Below, piece after piece: positions 61,156 to 64,000 of a stretch of 64,000 bases of DNA. The stretch is taken from assembly GCF_030123405.1 (NCBI RefSeq), contig NZ_CP126110.1, forward strand, positions 2,418,001-2,482,000, in the 5' to 3' direction. This DNA comes from Neobacillus sp. WH10 (lineage in GTDB: Bacteria; Bacillota; Bacilli; Bacillales; Cytobacillaceae). The notes under the pieces were generated by a model. The model did not search any database. It saw only the letters and a list, made by a program, of their open reading frames with translations, and was not told where the DNA came from. Made by a program: the position numbers and the translations under genes. The stretch's first letter is position 1. Every line of letters begins with the position of its first letter.

Positions 61156-62430
61156 TTATTGTGTTAAAGAATTTGTTTTTGAAATATTACTTGCTTCCGG
61201 TACACGGAGGAGAATTGAGCCGCCGATGATAAACAAAATAATTAGGCTGAATACGCCGCTATTGGTGTTGCCGGTTAACTGGGCGGTTAAGCCGACTAAA
61301 AACGGCCCTAAGATGGCAGCAAATTTATAAAAGATACTGTAGAATCCAAAGAACTCATTGGCACTCTCTTTTGGAACTAGTTTAGCAAAATAGGAACGGC
61401 TTAATGCCTGAATCCCACCTTGGGAGGATGCAACAAGCATAGCGAGAATCCAGAAATCTAAAGTAGTTTTTAAAAAATACGCATACGCACATATGACGAT
61501 ATAAATAAAAATTCCTACCAGCAGCATTGTTTTGCCTCTAAATTTATCGGCAAGCTTTCCATATAAAATCGCAAATGGCGCAGCCACTACTTGTGTAGCA
61601 AATAAAATAATTAAGAGGTTTGTAGATGAGATTCCTAAATCCGATCCGTATGCCGTTGACATTGTAATGATTGTGTTAACTCCATCAATGTAAAAGAAAT
61701 AAGCTAATAAAAATAGAAATAAAGGGCGGTAAAGCTTAATTTTCTTAATTGTTTCAAAAAGCTGTTTAAAACCATTTGAAATAGGGTTTGGTACACGTTC
61801 TTTATAATAAACCTGGTTGACATTTTTTAGCATCGGAATCGTAAACAATCCCCACCATAAGGCAGTAATTGCGAATGCGGCTTGACTCGCGACAGTAACG
61901 GATATAGGAATTATGCTTTGCTGCGATAAAATAATAAGGGCAATACCAATAATGAACGGAATCGTACTTCCAATGTAGCCCATCGCAAACCCCTTTGATG
62001 AAATCTGATTCATCCGTTCTTCCGTCGTCACATCGACAAGGAAAGCGTCGTAGAAAATGTTCGTTCCACCAAACCCAATGACGGTAACCATATAACAGAT
62101 TAATAGAATGAGCCATTGATCACCTGGTACCACTGCGAGTAATAAGGTAAAAATAATTCCAAGTGCAAAGAAAAAGGTGAAAAATCGTTTTTTGAAGCCT
62201 TTAAAATCTGCTATGCTCCCCAAAATAGGGGCACAAAGCGAAATTAGCAGTGTTGCAAACGAATTGGCATAGCCCCAGTATGCTGTGGAAGTAGAAGCGG
62301 CAAGTCCCGCCTCATTTGCAGCCGCCTTAAAATAGAGCGGAAATACGGCTGTGGTGATTAGGATGGAATAGGCAGAGTTTGCCCAATCATAAAGCACCCA
62401 GCTCTTTTCTTGTTTTGACATCCGACTCAT
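61156..62430 (-). CDS. UMF1/Atg22-like MFS transporter
   Basis: 424 residues, about 12 membrane segments. The conserved start (SWVLYDWANSAYSILITTAVF) is typical of the UMF1 family of MFS proteins. Substrate is not known; family members export small metabolites or amino acids. Start ATG at 62430 follows GAAGGGGGAAC (minus strand). It is 22 bases from the phosphodiesterase gene and likely cotranscribed with it. Confidence 0.85.
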   Translation of the reverse strand: MSRMSKQEKSWVLYDWANSAYSILITTAVFPLYFKAAANEAGLAASTSTAYWGYANSFATLLISLCAPILGSIADFKGFKKRFFTFFFALGIIFTLLLAVVPGDQWLILLICYMVTVIGFGGTNIFYDAFLVDVTTEERMNQISSKGFAMGYIGSTIPFIIGIALIILSQQSIIPISVTVASQAAFAITALWWGLFTIPMLKNVNQVYYKERVPNPISNGFKQLFETIKKIKLYRPLFLFLLAYFFYIDGVNTIITMSTAYGSDLGISSTNLLIILFATQVVAAPFAILYGKLADKFRGKTMLLVGIFIYIVICAYAYFLKTTLDFWILAMLVASSQGGIQALSRSYFAKLVPKESANEFFGFYSIFYKFAAILGPFLVGLTAQLTGNTNSGVFSLIILFIIGGSILLRVPEASNISKTNSLTQ

Positions 62431-62452
62431 TCATGTTCCCCCTTCATAAGGT

Positions 62453-63760
62453 TTATAAAGTCAACATTTCTTTAACAACCCTTCCATCTGTACTTCCTAA
62501 GTTAACACCTAGAAGCCTAGCGAATGTTGGGCCTTCATCTATGAGACGGATAGAAGGCAGGGTAATGTGCTTAATTCCTTTTCCGGCCGCCATAAAAATG
62601 GTTCCATATTGTTCTTTTTCCGGTGAATAGCCATGACAGGCTAATGTAAACTTTTTATCTGCGGTGGTATCCTCGAGGGTGATTGGTTTAATATACTCAC
62701 CCTCAAAGTCTTCTAAAAAATAATACCCGCGACTCGCTTCAATCATAAAGGCGCATGTACCATCTGCCCCTTTTTCTGCTGCTTGATCACCTGTAAGCAC
62801 TTGTTCAATCCCTGAGTCAGGATCATCAAGCAATGAATCTAATATATTTTTAACCTCTTGAAAAATGACTGTATCATGTTTGTCTTTAATGTAAATATAT
62901 GCAGAGCCATCACAACTTTTACAATAGGCCTTCCAATTAATTATCTTCCCTTTTGTGTTTGCTGTGATTAGATTTTTTTTATGGAAAAGAACATTAAGAT
63001 TTACCGCTTTATTTTCATCTAGTGCACTATGGTCTCCTAATGCCACCACTGTGGAGTTTTCATAGATGCCGCTTTCTTTTAGAGCCTCTAGAATTCTTCC
63101 GAGACGCTGGTTATGACGCTGAATTGCCGCCATCGCTTCATTGGAAGAAAACCCATGATAATGCCGCTGTGTATCTAAATCTGTAAAGTGTACCATTAAC
63201 AAATTTGGCTTTTTTGTTTTAATCGTATCGACAGTCGATTCTAAAACGAAGTCATCTAATTCCGGCTGGCTTAAACCTTTGCGGATATGCCCATAGCGGT
63301 TGTTAAGATCCCATTGAAAGCGGGGGGTGCCGCTCATAAGCGAAACAAGAATTTGATTTTGCCAAGGGCGATTAGCGAAAATTTCCGGCATATTGTAGTC
63401 GATCTTTGCTTTGCCGGTAACAGGCCATAATAGGGCAGCAGTAGTCAAATTTGCTTTCTTTGCCTCATCATACAATGTGGTTCCTTGGATACAATCGCGG
63501 TACCAATTCCAATCAGGGGAAACCATCCCAGGCTGCAGGAGGGTATTATTGACCACCCCATGCCGGTTCGGATAATTTCCAGTCACGATGGTTGCATGGC
63601 AAGGATAGGTTACTGATGGATAGATCGTTTCAACATTTTCCACATACGTACCGTTTTTCAATATGGTCTGAAAGTGGGGAAAGTCTTTAATAATCGGAAA
63701 GTCTAAAGCAGAAAGACAATCAAATGAAATAATAATTAAATGGTCTGTAAGTCTATTCAT
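62453..63760 (-). CDS. Nucleotide pyrophosphatase/phosphodiesterase (alkaline phosphatase superfamily)
   Basis: 435 residues with the ENPP signature: metal-binding IISFDCLSALDF near the start, nucleophile Thr in PSVTYPCHATIVTGNYPNRHG, FTDLDTQRHYHGF, ALGDHSALDE, and a C-terminal His in LACHGYSPEKEQ. No signal peptide, so probably cytoplasmic, hydrolysing nucleotide or phospho-diester bonds. It may share an operon with the downstream MFS transporter; the substrate is unknown. Confidence 0.85.
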   Translation of the reverse strand: MNRLTDHLIIISFDCLSALDFPIIKDFPHFQTILKNGTYVENVETIYPSVTYPCHATIVTGNYPNRHGVVNNTLLQPGMVSPDWNWYRDCIQGTTLYDEAKKANLTTAALLWPVTGKAKIDYNMPEIFANRPWQNQILVSLMSGTPRFQWDLNNRYGHIRKGLSQPELDDFVLESTVDTIKTKKPNLLMVHFTDLDTQRHYHGFSSNEAMAAIQRHNQRLGRILEALKESGIYENSTVVALGDHSALDENKAVNLNVLFHKKNLITANTKGKIINWKAYCKSCDGSAYIYIKDKHDTVIFQEVKNILDSLLDDPDSGIEQVLTGDQAAEKGADGTCAFMIEASRGYYFLEDFEGEYIKPITLEDTTADKKFTLACHGYSPEKEQYGTIFMAAGKGIKHITLPSIRLIDEGPTFARLLGVNLGSTDGRVVKEMLTL

Positions 63761-63884
63761 TATATCCTCCGGGTAAAATGTGCTAGTTAAGATAATTGTA
63801 CTATATGAAACAAGAAATGGAAGAATTATTACAGAATATTTACAAAATTATTGGAACATTGACTGAAAATGCCGATATCTGGAT

Positions 63885-63911
63885 TTGCTTCGAAGGTTTT
63901 TCTAGTATAAT
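63885..63911 (+). promoter_or_regulatory. Possible sigma-A promoter for the last gene
   Basis: TATAAT at 63906-63911 with TTGCTT 15 bases upstream; spacing is short, so only the -10 is reasonably sure. Confidence 0.4.
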
Positions 63912-63949
63912 GAAATTAACAATTATTTGGTAAAAGGGGGTTAGGAATT

Positions 63950-64000
63950 GTGCCAAGTTTTCGAAGTTATTTTATTGAAAAAGCAATTAAGGTATCGGTA
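63950..64000 (+). CDS. Start of a gene cut by the window edge
   Basis: GTG 63950 behind AAAGGGGGTTAGG opens a frame of 17 codons (PSFRSYFIEKAIKVSV follows the start) to the window end. Too short to assign. Confidence 0.6.
   Translation, partial: MPSFRSYFIEKAIKVSV

Noticed and set aside
1..64000. tRNA, rRNA or CRISPR arrays
   Set aside because: None recognised by reading either strand; a tRNAscan/Rfam search would settle it.

Overview
The window is low-GC DNA with Bacillus-type signals: strong GGAGG ribosome sites, frequent TTG/GTG starts, sigma-A and sigma-D promoters, T-tailed hairpin terminators and a cotJC (spore coat) remnant. Gene content (hag, flhO/flhP, fliO/fliZ, ylxF, SwrB-like and YaaR-like proteins, Mn-dependent pyrophosphatase) points to a motile, spore-forming Bacillaceae member, perhaps Neobacillus or a related Bacillus. 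The genus is inference.

Positions 1-42250 form one long motility region. It opens with the tail of one chemoreceptor, a complete second chemoreceptor and cheR. Then come a yaaR-like gene, a swrB-like gene and the rod genes flhO/flhP. Next are the late genes fliD, hag, flaG, yviE, flgM-flgN-flgK-flgL and fliS-fliT, several behind clear TAAA-N15-CCGATAA sigma-D promoters. The fla operon proper is flgB-flgC-fliE-fliF-G-H-I-J-ylxF-fliO-P-Q-R-flhB-flhA-flhF-flhG-(small membrane protein)-sigD-pilZ. Compared with Bacillus subtilis it lacks fliK, flgD, flgE, fliL, fliM, fliY, cheY and the cheB/A/W/C/D set, which must lie outside this window.

The most striking feature is a cyclic di-GMP layer inside the motility region. 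Two GEMM-I (c-di-GMP-I) riboswitch-like leaders are present. One precedes a 1801-residue secreted repeat protein, a probable adhesin, between hag and flaG, and has a hairpin that buries the ribosome site. The other precedes a small unknown gene and a cell-wall hydrolase gene just upstream of flgB, and has a terminator. Two PilZ-domain genes, one YcgR/MotI-like, sit in the same region. A Myb/SANT-like DNA-binding protein between the PilZ gene and fliS is a candidate new regulator. The likely logic is a motile-to-attached switch in a single locus.

Positions 42280-45000 hold ppaC, whose terminator is split by an IS3-family element, and a frameshifted cotJC remnant. Positions 44823-49983 are a two-component system, a small Asp-box membrane protein and a FtsX/MacB-type ABC transporter. 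They share 11-bp-spaced direct repeats that may be the response-regulator sites. Positions 50216-54047 encode a periplasmic-type nitrate reductase (napA-napB-napD-napG-like), with NapA predicted to be Tat-exported and possibly lipid-anchored.

The remainder is mixed. It has tag, a small KOW-like ORF, a TetR regulator with two matching palindromes, and a small alarmone synthetase. A copper module follows (copA, a His-rich exported protein, csoR, copZ) with matching CsoR operators before copA and csoR. Then come a UMF1-type MFS transporter and a nucleotide pyrophosphatase/phosphodiesterase on the minus strand, and the first 17 codons of a final plus-strand gene. I saw no tRNA, rRNA or CRISPR array.
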